From Bacillota bacterium (lineage in GTDB: Bacteria; Bacillota; UBA4882; UBA8346): 64,000 nucleotides of DNA. The stretch lies in contig JAEXFN010000035.1 of the NCBI GenBank assembly GCA_023400055.1, positions 186,001 through 250,000 on the forward strand. The letters run 5' to 3'. Each line of letters opens with the position of its first letter. Positions within the stretch are counted from its first letter, which is position 1. Under the pieces are notes generated by a model. The model was given only the letters and a program-made list of their open reading frames with translations. It did no database searches and was not told the origin of the DNA. Positions 27,630 through 37,061 of the stretch are shown piece after piece. Both the position numbers and the translations under genes were made by a program.

Positions 27630-28130
27630 TTTGGCCCACGGTTCCGTCGGCGGGATTACTTTTGGACCGCCCCAAAAGTAACCAAAAAGGCGCTGGAACC
27701 TACGGATTCCCGTCCTCCCTTTATGCATCCGGTAATCGTCTTCGCCATCCATGGCCTTCTGTCTGGCTACCGGGCCATGGCTTTCGATGTCCCCTTCGCT
27801 GGGCGACCGCCGTTTTTCATCCTAGAAAAGAGGCGTCGCCCGCCTTCATCCCTGAAGGCGGCGGGTATCTGAAAATTAAGTGGTTCGTACATAGCACATA
27901 AAAGTTCGAACAGCACCCGTCTCCAGGGAGGGAGACGGCGCCGCTTCTTTTCAGGATGAAAAACAGCGGTCGGGAACGGAAGCCATAACTTGGTTGCCAG
28001 GCAGATTGCCATGGATGGCGGCGGCATTCTAGAACCCCGGATGAATCAGGAGGTGCCGGAACCTCGGTTCCGGCTGGGCGGATTCCAAAGGGTGTCCCAC
28101 TACACCCTTTGGTCCTGGGGGTGGGGGGGC
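27630..28130. repeat. Fold-back (long inverted arm) element, copy A
   Basis: About 500 bp whose two halves are imperfect inverted copies around a centre near 27885. TTTTTCATCC at 27813-27822 faces GGATGAAAAA at 27953-27962; GCCATCCATGGC near 27744 faces its complement near 28008-28019; GGAACC at 27695 faces GGTTCC at 28066. Local hairpins add to this: ACTTTTGG/CCAAAAGT (27658-27679), CGCCTTCA/TGAAGGCG (27841-27860), CCGTCTCC/GGAGACGG (27917-27938), GCCGGAACC/GGTTCCGGC (28055-28074), and CCAAAGGGTGT with its complement (28085-28112). A second copy lies at 50680-51200. Frames inside are not conserved between copies, so it is not coding. No transposase is present. Confidence 0.85.
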
Positions 28131-28354
28131 AGGAATAGCCCCCATCGGCCCTCAATCGCTTACATCTATAAAAATGTCTGGCCGTCATTATATATTTGTA
28201 TTGCAACGGGCCCATGATAGTAATTTAAATTCCTCGAAATAGGAGTTTTGATTTTATCGCCGAAACAATAGATAATTGGCAATATCGGCAATCCGTTTCA
28301 GGAAGCACTCTTCGAAAACGCTTCTCCGCTCAGTAGGAACGGCGGGCAAAAGAG

Positions 28355-28712
28355 TTCCCCCGCGGCTCGGGGCAACTGCCCGGAGGGTCGGTCTTCTTCC
28401 CCGAAGGTCCGGGGACGATTCCCCAGGAATCGGGGCGGCTTCCCGAAACCCCGGTCCGGTTTCCCCAAAGGTCGGGGATGGAAGGATGCGGTCTGGGGAA
28501 GTAGGGATGGTCCTCAGGGAAGTGGGAATGAAACGATCCCTTACACGGATCCGGTGATCCTCTGAAAGGATCAAGAAATCCCTTACAAGGACGAAGACCA
28601 TACCTAACATGGATCCCAGCGTGCCTAACACGAATACGGTGATCCTTAAAGGGATCAGCCCATTCCTAACACGGACGAAGGCATCCCTAACAAGACCAAA
28701 GACCGTACCCAA
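28355..28712. repeat. Degenerate 21-bp-period array 3
   Basis: About 17 units, nearly all 21 bp (some 20 or 22). The first half has units such as TTCCCCAGGAATCGGGGCGG plus one base (28419), each with a small CCCC/GGGG hairpin. The second half has units such as ACGGACGAAGGCATCCCTAA plus C (28671). Sequence differs from the AGCT-type arrays but the period is the same. A long minus-strand frame runs through it with a 7-residue periodicity but no recognisable protein. It lies directly upstream of folE2. Confidence 0.75.
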
Positions 28713-28846
28713 TGGAGCGGCGCCGATCCAAGCCGAACCAAGGAAGCGGGCGACGGTTTTCCCCTTCCGGCCGTTTTCCGAATCATAGGGAACGACCCGG
28801 CGCAAGCATTGGCAATTGAATTCAGAAACGTATTTTGAAAGGCGGC

Positions 28847-29650
28847 ATGGCAACCATGATCGATGTACAAAGCAGGCGGGACGAACGGGGAATCGAAATT
28901 CAGCGGGTCGGTTTGAAAGATGTCAATTTGCCCTTCCAGATCCGGATGCGGGACGGCGGATTTCAACACGTCCACGGCAACGTGGTGGTCTCGGTGACCC
29001 TGCCGCATCATTTCAAGGGGACGCATCTCAGCCGGTTCATGGAGCTGTTGATGGCCTGGTCCGAAAAACCGATCTCCTGGAAAGAGATCCGCCAGATCCT
29101 GGTCGAACTCTGCGGCCATCTGGAAGTGAGCGCCGCCGAGATCCGTTTGAAGTTCCGTTATTTCCTGCCGGTGCCGGCGCCGGTGAGCGGCATCGTCGGC
29201 TACCTCGACTATCTGGGCGAATTCCGCGGCGTTTTCCGGCAACCGGAGAATCGCTTCGACTTCCAGCTGGGCGCGGAGATTCCGGTCCTCTCCCTCTGCC
29301 CCTGCAGCAAGGAGATCTCCGCTTACGGCGCGCACAACCAGCGGGCCGTCATCCGGACGCTGGTGCGCTGCGATTATCCGGGCAAGATCCTCTGGCTGGA
29401 GGATCTGATTGAACTGCTGCGCAGCCAAGGGAGCTGCCCGATCTATCCGGTGCTCAAGCGGGACGACGAAAAGTACGTCACCGAAACCTCCTACCAAAAT
29501 CCCAAGTTCGTCGAGGACATCCTGCGCGACTCGGTGCTGGCGCTGCGTTCCGAGGAGCGGATCCGCTCCTTCCAGGTCGAGGTGGAAAGCTTCGAATCCA
29601 TCCACAATCATAGCGCCTTCGCCTCCCATATCGAGGAAACGGCCGACTAA
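28847..29650 (+). CDS. folE2: GTP cyclohydrolase FolE2 (type IB)
   Basis: Converts GTP to dihydroneopterin triphosphate, the first step of folate and some queuosine-type pathways; 267 aa, cytoplasmic. Family features: GLKDVNLPFQIRMRDG near the N-terminus, the catalytic Cys region VLSLCPCSKEISAYGAHNQR, and HNHSAFASHIE at the C-terminus. FolE2 works with metals other than zinc and often replaces FolE under zinc limitation. The start is ambiguous: ATG 28847 or ATG 28856; the AAGG just upstream favours 28847. It converges on addA with a 4-nt overlap of the stops. Array 3 occupies its upstream region. Confidence 0.93.
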   Translation: MATMIDVQSRRDERGIEIQRVGLKDVNLPFQIRMRDGGFQHVHGNVVVSVTLPHHFKGTHLSRFMELLMAWSEKPISWKEIRQILVELCGHLEVSAAEIRLKFRYFLPVPAPVSGIVGYLDYLGEFRGVFRQPENRFDFQLGAEIPVLSLCPCSKEISAYGAHNQRAVIRTLVRCDYPGKILWLEDLIELLRSQGSCPIYPVLKRDDEKYVTETSYQNPKFVEDILRDSVLALRSEERIRSFQVEVESFESIHNHSAFASHIEETAD

Positions 29651-32600
29651 ACTTCCGCCGCACCAGCCGCGCCTTGCCCCCGGCCCGAACCATGACAGAA
29701 CCAGCCGTAGCGGCAATCCTCGCAGTCGGATCCGGCTGGGTAATCCCCGGGATGGGGATGGACGGCGATAAACCCGGCGATCTCCTTCACCTCGGCGACG
29801 GTCCGTTCCAGCGCGGCCTGATCCAGCGGCACCAGCGCGGCCCGGTCGGGATAGGGGAAATACAGCACCGCCCGGTCGGGCAAGCGTCCCCACAGCTCGG
29901 CCACTGCCAGGGCGTACAGCTGCAGCTGCCACTGATATTTTTGGGCGACCTGCTCCACCTGGCCGGGGCCGATCCGGTGCGTCTTGTAATCCACCAGCAC
30001 CAACGGGCCGCCGGGCTCCCGGTATAAGCGATCGAACCTGCCTTCCACCCGCGCCTCCGGACCGAACTTCAGGATAAAGGGCACCTCGTCCCAGATCTCG
30101 CCCCGGCCCCGGTACGGGCTGGCCTGCAGGTTGCGCCAGATCCGCTGCAGATCCGCTTTCAGCCGTTCCGGCTCGGGAACGCCCGCCGCCCCGAAATGAA
30201 TCCGCCAAAGCTCTTCCGGCCAATCCGGCGTGCCGGCCCGCACCGCCTGGTGGACGAAGTTGCCGATCTGCGCGCCCAGGTTGTCGCCGGATCCGAAGCC
30301 GGCTTCGTCCGCCCGCTCCGCCTCGGCCGCCGGCCCCCGGTCCAGCCGCATGATGTGCCGCAGGTAAAAGCCGCGCGGACAACTCTTGAACGCCAGAATC
30401 CCGGAGACCTTCAACGGCACGACGCACCCAGCGCTCGGGACGGCTCCGACCGCCGCCACCTCGGAGGCACTCTGGACGGCCGAAGCAGGCAGGGCCGCCA
30501 ATTCCGGGGCCACCAGCTCCAGCAGCGTCACCGGACGCTCCGGCGGCCGGACCTCCAGCACCTCCCGGACCACCGCCACCGGGATTCCCTGATATTCGAA
30601 TTCCCGCTCCGCCTCGGCCAACGGCAGCAGGAGTTCGAACCATTTCATCCAGTTGCCGGCGGTCTCCAGCGTTTTGCCGTGCGAACGGCTGGCCCCGGAA
30701 CCGGCCAGGATCAGCTGGCGTTTGGCGCGGGTCAGCGCCACGTACAGCACCCGCTTGAGCTCGGCGATCTCGTCGCGGCGGTCGCGCTCCTTGATGGCCT
30801 CCCAGACCGAGGTAGGCGCCGCCTCGCCCTCCGGCACCGCCATCTTGAAGCCGATCCCCAGCTCCTTATGGAAGACCAGTTTCGACCGGCTGCCCATCCG
30901 GAACTGGCGGTCCAGATCGGGCAGGATCACCACCGGAAATTCCAGCCCCTTGGAACGGTGGATGGTCATCAGCCGGACCACGTCGCTCCCCTCGGCCTGG
31001 GTCTGGGCCTCGCCTTCCTCGATCGCCATCCCTTCCAGCTCCCGCAGGTAATTCAGGAAGCGGTTCAGATCATGGTAACCGGAAGCCGTAAACTCCTCGG
31101 CCTTGTAGAGCAATTTGTCCAGATTGGCCAAACGCTGCCCGGCGTCGGCCGTTCCCAGCAGCATCGCGCGGTAATGAGACTTCTCCAGCGCCAGCCGGAG
31201 CATGGCGGGGATCGGCAACAGCTCGCGACGTTCCTGCAAATAGCCGAGCAAGTCGCGGAATTCCAGCAGCCGGGCCGCCGTCCCCTCTGGCAGCAATTCC
31301 CGGAAATCAGTCCGGCCGTAAAACGCCTCCGCCAGGCCTTCCGCGCGGCACAACCGGTAAAGCTCCAGCTCGGTCAGGCCGACGTAGGGCGAATTCAACA
31401 GGCCCAGCAAAGCCACGCTATCGTAGCGTTGCTGCACCAGCCGGAGCAGGTTCAATTGGTCGATGATCTCCTGCCGCCGGTACAGATCGCCGCCGCTGGC
31501 CGTGTAATAGGGGATCCCCAACTCCCCCAGGGCCTGCTGGTAAAGGGGCATCGCCGTTCCGGCCCGGAAGAGCAGCACGATATCGCCGTAACCCAGCGGC
31601 GTTTCGCTTCCGGCGCTCTCCGCCACCAGCCGGGCGATGTGCCGCGCCACCAGCCGGGCCTGCTCCCGCAGGTCGGCCGTTGCTCCGGTCAGAATGAACT
31701 CGATCCGCGACCCGGCGTCGTTGGCCCCGGCTTCCAGCGGCTCATAGGGAAAACTCTCTCCGGCGAACATTTCCTGAGAAAGCGCGTTGATGAACTGGAT
31801 GATGGTCCGGTTGGAACGGTAATTGCGGGTCAAGGCGATGATCCGGCCTTGGCGCGCGGCGATAGCCTCGCCCAGTTCGGTCAGGAGATCGGCCTCGGCG
31901 CCCCGGAAACGGTAGATCGACTGCTTAATATCGCCGACCGCCATCAGCCGGCCGCCTTGGTAACCTTCGCCCAACAGGCAGCGGACGATCTCCAGCTGCA
32001 GGCCGTTGGTGTCTTGAAACTCGTCCACCAGCAGGTAGCGGATTCCACCGGTCACCCGCTCCGCCAACTCGGGATGGTTTTGCAACAGCTCCCGCGCCAA
32101 AAGCTGCTGGTCGGCAAAGTCCAGTACCCCCGCCTCTTCTTTCAGCTCCCGGTAACGGCGGTCGAGTCCTGCCAATAATTGCTCGATAATCGCCAGCCGG
32201 TCCAAGGCCGCCCTGTCCACCAGCTGCCGCTCGGCCAGGACGATCTGGTCGCGAATCGCCACCACCCGCGGCTTGATGCAGGCGGGCAAGGTTTTGGGCA
32301 ATCCCTTGGCCACTTCCGCCAGGGCCGGCAACAACTCATCCAGCCCCCCGCCGTTCCGCAACATTTCCCGGTAATCCGGCCAGCCTTCCCGGAACAGACC
32401 GATGACGCCCCGGGCATTCTCGGTCAGTTTCTGGGTGGCGCTGAACTCCAGCAACTCGTCGATCTCGGCGATCAGCCCGGCCAGGCCGGAAGATTGCCCG
32501 GCCAGCGCAGCCTGGAGCGCGGCGGCGGTCTGGCCGATCACCGCCCCAAAATCCCGGCCGCTCTCCCGGATCGCCTGATAGAGCCCGGCCAAGCTTTCGG

Positions 32601-33114
32601 CCAAAGCTTCCCAGCCGTAATCGAGGATCAGCCGCACCAGCGCCTGAGAGTCGGGGCCCGGATGCTGAACGATCTCCGTGAAAAGCTCGGCAATGGCTTG
32701 GGTCAGGTAGAGCCGTTCCTCGCCCTCGCCCAGGATGCCGGAGACCGGCGGTATCCCGGCTTCCAGCGGATTCTCCTGGATCAGCCCCAGACAGAGCCCA
32801 TGAAAGGTGACGATCCGCGCGCTGTCGACCCGCTGCAGCTGGGTGCGCCAGAATTCGCGGTCCGCCTCGTTCCCGGCTCCGTTCTGCCGTTCCCGGAGGC
32901 CCTGCCGGATCCGGTCGCGCATCTCGGCGGCGGCTTTTTTGGTAAACGTAATCGCCACGATCTCGGCCAGCTCGGCTCGGCGTTCCTCCAGCAAACGCAG
33001 GTATTTCTCAGCCAGCACCGTGGTTTTGCCGGTGCCGGCGCCGGCCGAAACCAACAGGTCGACCCCGAACTCGCTGATGGCCGCGGCTTGCTGTTCATTG
33101 GGCGGATACGGCAT
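29647..33114 (-). CDS. addA: AddA-type ATP-dependent helicase/nuclease subunit A
   Basis: UvrD-like helicase fused to a RecB-type nuclease, 1155 aa, the motor of the double-strand-break end-processing AddAB complex. Seen: Q motif PPNEQQAAAI, Walker A LLVSAGAGTGKTTVLAEK, Walker B LLVDEFQDTN, AVGDIKQSIYRFRGAEADL, RNYRSNRTIIQFIN, VVRLMTIHRSKGLEFPVVIL and VLYVALTRAKR. The nuclease domain has LVDYKTHRIG then QLQLYALAVAELWG. Unusually it also has FKSCPRGFYLRH and a terminal C-x2-C-x5-C (CEDCRYGWFC), the pattern of an Fe-S staple usually assigned to AddB. It overlaps the end of addB by 20 nt. Confidence 0.93.
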   Translation of the reverse strand: MPYPPNEQQAAAISEFGVDLLVSAGAGTGKTTVLAEKYLRLLEERRAELAEIVAITFTKKAAAEMRDRIRQGLRERQNGAGNEADREFWRTQLQRVDSARIVTFHGLCLGLIQENPLEAGIPPVSGILGEGEERLYLTQAIAELFTEIVQHPGPDSQALVRLILDYGWEALAESLAGLYQAIRESGRDFGAVIGQTAAALQAALAGQSSGLAGLIAEIDELLEFSATQKLTENARGVIGLFREGWPDYREMLRNGGGLDELLPALAEVAKGLPKTLPACIKPRVVAIRDQIVLAERQLVDRAALDRLAIIEQLLAGLDRRYRELKEEAGVLDFADQQLLARELLQNHPELAERVTGGIRYLLVDEFQDTNGLQLEIVRCLLGEGYQGGRLMAVGDIKQSIYRFRGAEADLLTELGEAIAARQGRIIALTRNYRSNRTIIQFINALSQEMFAGESFPYEPLEAGANDAGSRIEFILTGATADLREQARLVARHIARLVAESAGSETPLGYGDIVLLFRAGTAMPLYQQALGELGIPYYTASGGDLYRRQEIIDQLNLLRLVQQRYDSVALLGLLNSPYVGLTELELYRLCRAEGLAEAFYGRTDFRELLPEGTAARLLEFRDLLGYLQERRELLPIPAMLRLALEKSHYRAMLLGTADAGQRLANLDKLLYKAEEFTASGYHDLNRFLNYLRELEGMAIEEGEAQTQAEGSDVVRLMTIHRSKGLEFPVVILPDLDRQFRMGSRSKLVFHKELGIGFKMAVPEGEAAPTSVWEAIKERDRRDEIAELKRVLYVALTRAKRQLILAGSGASRSHGKTLETAGNWMKWFELLLPLAEAEREFEYQGIPVAVVREVLEVRPPERPVTLLELVAPELAALPASAVQSASEVAAVGAVPSAGCVVPLKVSGILAFKSCPRGFYLRHIMRLDRGPAAEAERADEAGFGSGDNLGAQIGNFVHQAVRAGTPDWPEELWRIHFGAAGVPEPERLKADLQRIWRNLQASPYRGRGEIWDEVPFILKFGPEARVEGRFDRLYREPGGPLVLVDYKTHRIGPGQVEQVAQKYQWQLQLYALAVAELWGRLPDRAVLYFPYPDRAALVPLDQAALERTVAEVKEIAGFIAVHPHPGDYPAGSDCEDCRYGWFCHGSGRGQGAAGAAEV

Positions 33115-36100
33115 CCGGCAACTCTCCTTCCCGTTCCGGGCGGCGGCAGCAAACCCGGTACTCGCAATAAGGCGGGCAGTCGGCCGCGGTCAATTCGAAG
33201 CGGCCGCCGCGGATCGCTTCGATGGTGGCGCTCAATTCCTGGCACAACCGGCCGAGCCACTCCTCCCAATCGGCATCGTTCAGCAAGCCTTGGCCGCGCC
33301 AGCTCAAGTCCAGCCGTTCCTCCCGCCAGATCCCGCCCCGCACTCGCGAGGGATTGCACAATCCCAAATAGCTGCCGCCGACTGCGGTATCCGCGCCGAA
33401 AACCAACTGTTCCAAGGCCAGCAGATAAATGGGCAGCTGGATCCGGCGCTGATCCAACAGTTCGGACGCGGTCGGGCCCGAGCCGAGCTTGTAATCGTAG
33501 ACGATGAAATTACCGGCGCTATCGGCGTCGACCCGGTCGATCCGCCCGGCGATCCGGGCGCTGCCGTCCGGCCATTCGAACCGGAAGGGACGGGCGGCCG
33601 CCGCCGCGTCGCGCCCTTCTCCGGCCTGCGCCTGGCCGAACGCGAACTCCAGGAGGCGGGGCCGGAAACGGTGCCCGGTCCGTTCCGCCCATTGCAGTTC
33701 GGCGCCGAGCCATTGCCGCAAAGTGCGCCCGGCCTGGGCCCGTTGGATAGACAACGTGGTCTTGGCGAGCCGGTTGGCGGCCTTTTCCTGCCAGACCGCG
33801 AACAGGGCCGTGAAGGAATCTTCCAGCGCCTGCACATACTGCTCCAGACGCTCAGGATTCAACCGTTCATCCCGGTAGCGGCTCCAGAACTGGCGGAGCA
33901 CCTCATGATAGAGGTTGCCAAGGTCCAGGTTCTCGGGGATTAAGGCCGGCTCGGGCAATGGCTTGATCCGCAACAGGTGCTTCAGGAAGAAACGATAGGG
34001 ACAGTTGCGGTAATCCTCCAGGGCAGTGATGCCGAAACAATAATCGGCGTCGAAATGGGCGGCCAGGTCGGTCATGAACCGTCGCACCCCCTCGGGCGCT
34101 CCGGCGGACCACCGGTTCCGCCAGCGCTGCACCGCCAGGGCCAGACGCCGGTAAGGGGCGGACCCGAGCAACATCCGGCAGAAAGCGATCTCCGTTTCCG
34201 GCAGGGCCGTGGCGGCGGTATGCAAACACTCCACCAGCCGCAGGCTTTCCTCGCCCGCTGAGCGGCATTGGTCGAAACTGGGCTGAATCTCCGGGGCCAG
34301 ACCATAGCGCGCCATCCGCCCTTCCAGATCGGGCAGCCACTCCAGGACCGCTTCGAGAAAGAGGGAACGGTTCAAGGGTTGACCCTCGTCATCCTGATTG
34401 CGGAAGACCAGAATCAACCGTTCGCGGGCCGTCTGCAATGACCAGTAAAAGGCCATTTTCTCCTGGATCTGATACTGATCCCCGGTCTCTAGATCGACAC
34501 CCAGCATCCGCAATTCGCGGCGTTCGGCCGGATTGAGCTTCCAATCGTTGATATAGATCCGCGGAAAGCTGCCCTGCTCCAGCCCGGTGATGAAAACCAC
34601 TCTGGCGCGGAGGCCGCGCGCCTCGCGCGGCGGGATCACCCGCACCTGCGGCCGGAAGCTGCGCGGTTCCGGCACCTCCGCCGCCAATAAGTATTCTTCG
34701 AAGAAACGCTGGTATTCCCGGACCGTCAGAACTTGGGTCGCGGCGCCGGGGAGATAGCCCAGGATTTCGTCGATGGTGGCCACGATCGCTTGCATCGCCT
34801 GGTAATTGAGGAGCTGCTGCCGGAGAAGTTCCGGATCGGCCTCGAAGGACTGAGATCCCCAGGCGTCGGAGCTGTTGAACCAGGCCCGCGTCAACTCCAG
34901 GTACTCCCGGAGCGTGGCCTCCCGGGGATATCCCGCCAAGCGGCGCAACCCCGCCGCCAGCCTTTCCAGACTGAGTTCTTCCTGCCGGGCGATCCCCAGC
35001 AAATCCTCATCCTTCAGCAGCTTTAGCCACTGCTCCCGACCGGAGATCGCCCCATAGTTCTCGGCGAGCCAGGCCAGCAGGCGATCGCCGGCGACGCTCT
35101 CTTTCCCGGCGTGCCACTGCCGGATCAAAATCGCCAGGTCGGGCCATTGCCAATCCTCGGCCAGCGCCGTCAATGCCTGCAAGAATTGACTGACGCCGGG
35201 AAGCTCGCGGGCGGTCAGCGCCGCGCCGGCCAAGTCCAGATGATATTCGCGAAAGACGGGCCCGGCGGCCTTCAGGAACTGTTGCGGCTGAGGCGCGATA
35301 ATTAGGAAATCATCCAGCCGGTAGTCGGGACCGTTCTCCAGCCAACGGCAGATCTCCCGGGCGATCGCCCGGACCTGCCGACCCCAGCCGGCGGTCTGCA
35401 GCAGCCGGACCGAATCGTCGCCCGGTAGCAATTGCAACGGCCGGGGTTCGTCGCGCCAAAAATAATATTGCAGGTCAGCGAGGGCCGGACCGGAGGGCCG
35501 CCGCGCCGACGACGGTTTCGGCTTGATCTTGATGGCGAAATGGCGTTCCGCCACCCGTTGAAACTCCGGTACTCCGGTGGGATCGACCAGCGCTTCAAAA
35601 TCGAACCAGAGATCCAACACTTTGATAAAGTCGGTCTGTAACGGCGTCAGATCGGTAAACCCACATAGAATCACCGGCGTCCGGGAGGCCGGTCCGACCG
35701 CCGCGGCTCGGAGCTGTTCCAATTCCGCCAGCACCAGATCGTCTTCGACCAACCCCCGCTGCCGTAACAACTCCTGATAAGTATCGTATAACAAAGCCAA
35801 TTGGCGGAGTTTGGCGCCGCGCTCGGCGGCCCACTCCATAAAAAGCTCGGGAGTGAGTCCGGCCCGCTTCCATTCGGCGATGCCGGCCAGGATCGCCGCC
35901 CGGTAACCGGCCGCGAAGGGCACCCGGTTCAACTCGTCCAGCTGACCGGCGGAATCCAAGACCTGGAACACGCCGGCGATGGACAGCTCCCGTTCCAGTT
36001 CGGTTGGCCGACGCCCGTTGATCCCAAAACGCTGGCAAACTTCTTCGATAAAGCCTTCCATCAACAAAAAACGCACTCCGCCGAAGCCGGTGACCCCGGG

Positions 36101-36253
36101 TTGGCTGAGCATCTCGTCCTGAACCGCGTTCAGCAGGCTCAGTGTCGGAAAAATCACGGTCAAGGCAAAATCCTGGCGGGCAACCGCTTGCTGCACCCGC
36201 TTGATAATGGCCCCATGACTGATGAGTTCCCCGGTGAGCGTGGTAACCTTCAT
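33095..36253 (-). CDS. addB: AddB-type helicase-nuclease subunit B
   Basis: 1052 aa partner of AddA. The N-terminus resembles an inactive helicase domain (VIFPTLSLLNAVQDEM) and no Walker A is visible, unlike Bacillus AddB. The middle holds ARVVFITGLEQGSFPR. The C-terminal PD-(D/E)XK nuclease has FGITALEDYRNCPYRFFLKH, RIDRVDADSAGNFIVYDYKL, and the Cys group DCPPYCEYRVCC, which with the earlier Cys would hold a 4Fe-4S cluster. The start is ATG 36253. A terminator-like hairpin ends only 9 nt upstream of it, so leader control or an SD hidden in the hairpin is possible. Confidence 0.88.
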   Translation of the reverse strand: MKVTTLTGELISHGAIIKRVQQAVARQDFALTVIFPTLSLLNAVQDEMLSQPGVTGFGGVRFLLMEGFIEEVCQRFGINGRRPTELERELSIAGVFQVLDSAGQLDELNRVPFAAGYRAAILAGIAEWKRAGLTPELFMEWAAERGAKLRQLALLYDTYQELLRQRGLVEDDLVLAELEQLRAAAVGPASRTPVILCGFTDLTPLQTDFIKVLDLWFDFEALVDPTGVPEFQRVAERHFAIKIKPKPSSARRPSGPALADLQYYFWRDEPRPLQLLPGDDSVRLLQTAGWGRQVRAIAREICRWLENGPDYRLDDFLIIAPQPQQFLKAAGPVFREYHLDLAGAALTARELPGVSQFLQALTALAEDWQWPDLAILIRQWHAGKESVAGDRLLAWLAENYGAISGREQWLKLLKDEDLLGIARQEELSLERLAAGLRRLAGYPREATLREYLELTRAWFNSSDAWGSQSFEADPELLRQQLLNYQAMQAIVATIDEILGYLPGAATQVLTVREYQRFFEEYLLAAEVPEPRSFRPQVRVIPPREARGLRARVVFITGLEQGSFPRIYINDWKLNPAERRELRMLGVDLETGDQYQIQEKMAFYWSLQTARERLILVFRNQDDEGQPLNRSLFLEAVLEWLPDLEGRMARYGLAPEIQPSFDQCRSAGEESLRLVECLHTAATALPETEIAFCRMLLGSAPYRRLALAVQRWRNRWSAGAPEGVRRFMTDLAAHFDADYCFGITALEDYRNCPYRFFLKHLLRIKPLPEPALIPENLDLGNLYHEVLRQFWSRYRDERLNPERLEQYVQALEDSFTALFAVWQEKAANRLAKTTLSIQRAQAGRTLRQWLGAELQWAERTGHRFRPRLLEFAFGQAQAGEGRDAAAAARPFRFEWPDGSARIAGRIDRVDADSAGNFIVYDYKLGSGPTASELLDQRRIQLPIYLLALEQLVFGADTAVGGSYLGLCNPSRVRGGIWREERLDLSWRGQGLLNDADWEEWLGRLCQELSATIEAIRGGRFELTAADCPPYCEYRVCCRRPEREGELPDAVSAQ

Positions 36254-36262
36254 GCGCAAAAA

Positions 36263-36294
36263 CCCCCGATCCTTATGCTTAAGGAATTCGGGGG
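36263..36294 (-). terminator. Terminator-like hairpin abutting the addB start
   Basis: CCCCCGA (36263-36269) and TCCTTA pair with TAAGGA and TCGGGGG (36288-36294) around a 4-nt loop. On the minus strand TTTTTGCGC follows, then the addB ATG at 36253. It fits a Rho-independent terminator for the HAD gene upstream, but its 3' arm GGGGG is also the only ribosome-site-like sequence for addB. Confidence 0.75.
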
Positions 36295-36349
36295 CTGGCC
36301 GGCAAATCCTGCTATGATTGGTAGAACCGCAGCATCATAAAATCTGTCA

Positions 36350-37048
36350 CTAACACGTCAACGAGGCCGACTCGCTGTCGCTCGGCGAATCCGGCGCGTG
36401 ACCGAGGCCGCCATGGTTTTCCAGCCAAGCGTGGAATTCCGCCACGGTTTTGAATACCGCCGCCGGAGCGGCGTCAGTCAGCTCTTGCAACTGGGCGGTA
36501 TCCGCCCAGGCCGCGGCCAAGGGAATCACCCCGGCCGCCCGAGCCGCCCGCATGTCATAGGCGGTGTCCCCGAGGTAAGCGACTTCGGCCGGATCAACCC
36601 CCCAGGCCCGGACCATCGCTCCGATCTGATCGGTCTTCACCACACCGCTTTCGGAACCGGTAGCCACCTCCGCAAAGAAATCGCGCAGGCCCGAGACGGC
36701 CAAGGATATCGCCATGCTTTGGGGACCTTTCCCGGAGACGATGCCCAAGCGCACCCCCTGTTCCCGCATGGCCGCCAAGACGCTTTTGAGGCCGGGGAAA
36801 GGTTCGGCGCAGGCTTGGTGTCCTCTTTCGTATTCTTGCAAATACAAAGCCAGGCACTCCTCCCAGGCGTGAGGAACCATCTGTTTGATGATTCCCTCCT
36901 CCGACGGGCCGAACCAGGACTGAATCTCGGGATCGGAATATTCCCGGCCCAGAAAAACCGCGAAAGCCCGTCGAAACCCGTTGCAACACACCGGCAGGGT
37001 GTTCAATAAAGTGCCGTCCAGATCGGATATGAAGCCTTTCAGTCGCAT
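36350..37048 (-). CDS. HAD-superfamily hydrolase, phosphoglycolate-phosphatase-like
   Basis: 232 aa. Motif I is FISDLDGTLLNTLP, motif II LGIVSGKG, motif III the Lys in GVVKTDQIGAMV, and motif IV YLGDTAYDMRAARAAG. The cap is helical (subfamily IA, Gph/pyrophosphatase PpaX type). Substrate not determined. AAGGAGG just before ATG 37048 fixes the start, although the frame is open to 37138 inside msrB. It lies 13 bp downstream of msrB, so they form one operon. Confidence 0.9.
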   Translation of the reverse strand: MRLKGFISDLDGTLLNTLPVCCNGFRRAFAVFLGREYSDPEIQSWFGPSEEGIIKQMVPHAWEECLALYLQEYERGHQACAEPFPGLKSVLAAMREQGVRLGIVSGKGPQSMAISLAVSGLRDFFAEVATGSESGVVKTDQIGAMVRAWGVDPAEVAYLGDTAYDMRAARAAGVIPLAAAWADTAQLQELTDAAPAAVFKTVAEFHAWLENHGGLGHAPDSPSDSESASLTC

Positions 37049-37061
37049 GAAGCCTCCTTGA

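Noticed and set aside
27561..28217. Several short frames inside the fold-back element
   Set aside because: Frames are disrupted by indels between copies A and B while the DNA fold is kept, so coding is unlikely.
28254..28853. Minus-strand frame of 199 codons with 7-residue periodicity
   Set aside because: It follows the 21-bp DNA period, overlaps the folE2 start, and shows no recognisable protein features.
28655..30643. Very long minus-strand frame across folE2 and the end of addA
   Set aside because: It is an antisense and out-of-frame shadow in GC-rich DNA; FolE2 and AddA motifs lie in the other frames.
30196..32178. Long plus-strand frame opposite addA
   Set aside because: Shadow of the addA coding sequence; Gln/Arg-rich composition without domains.
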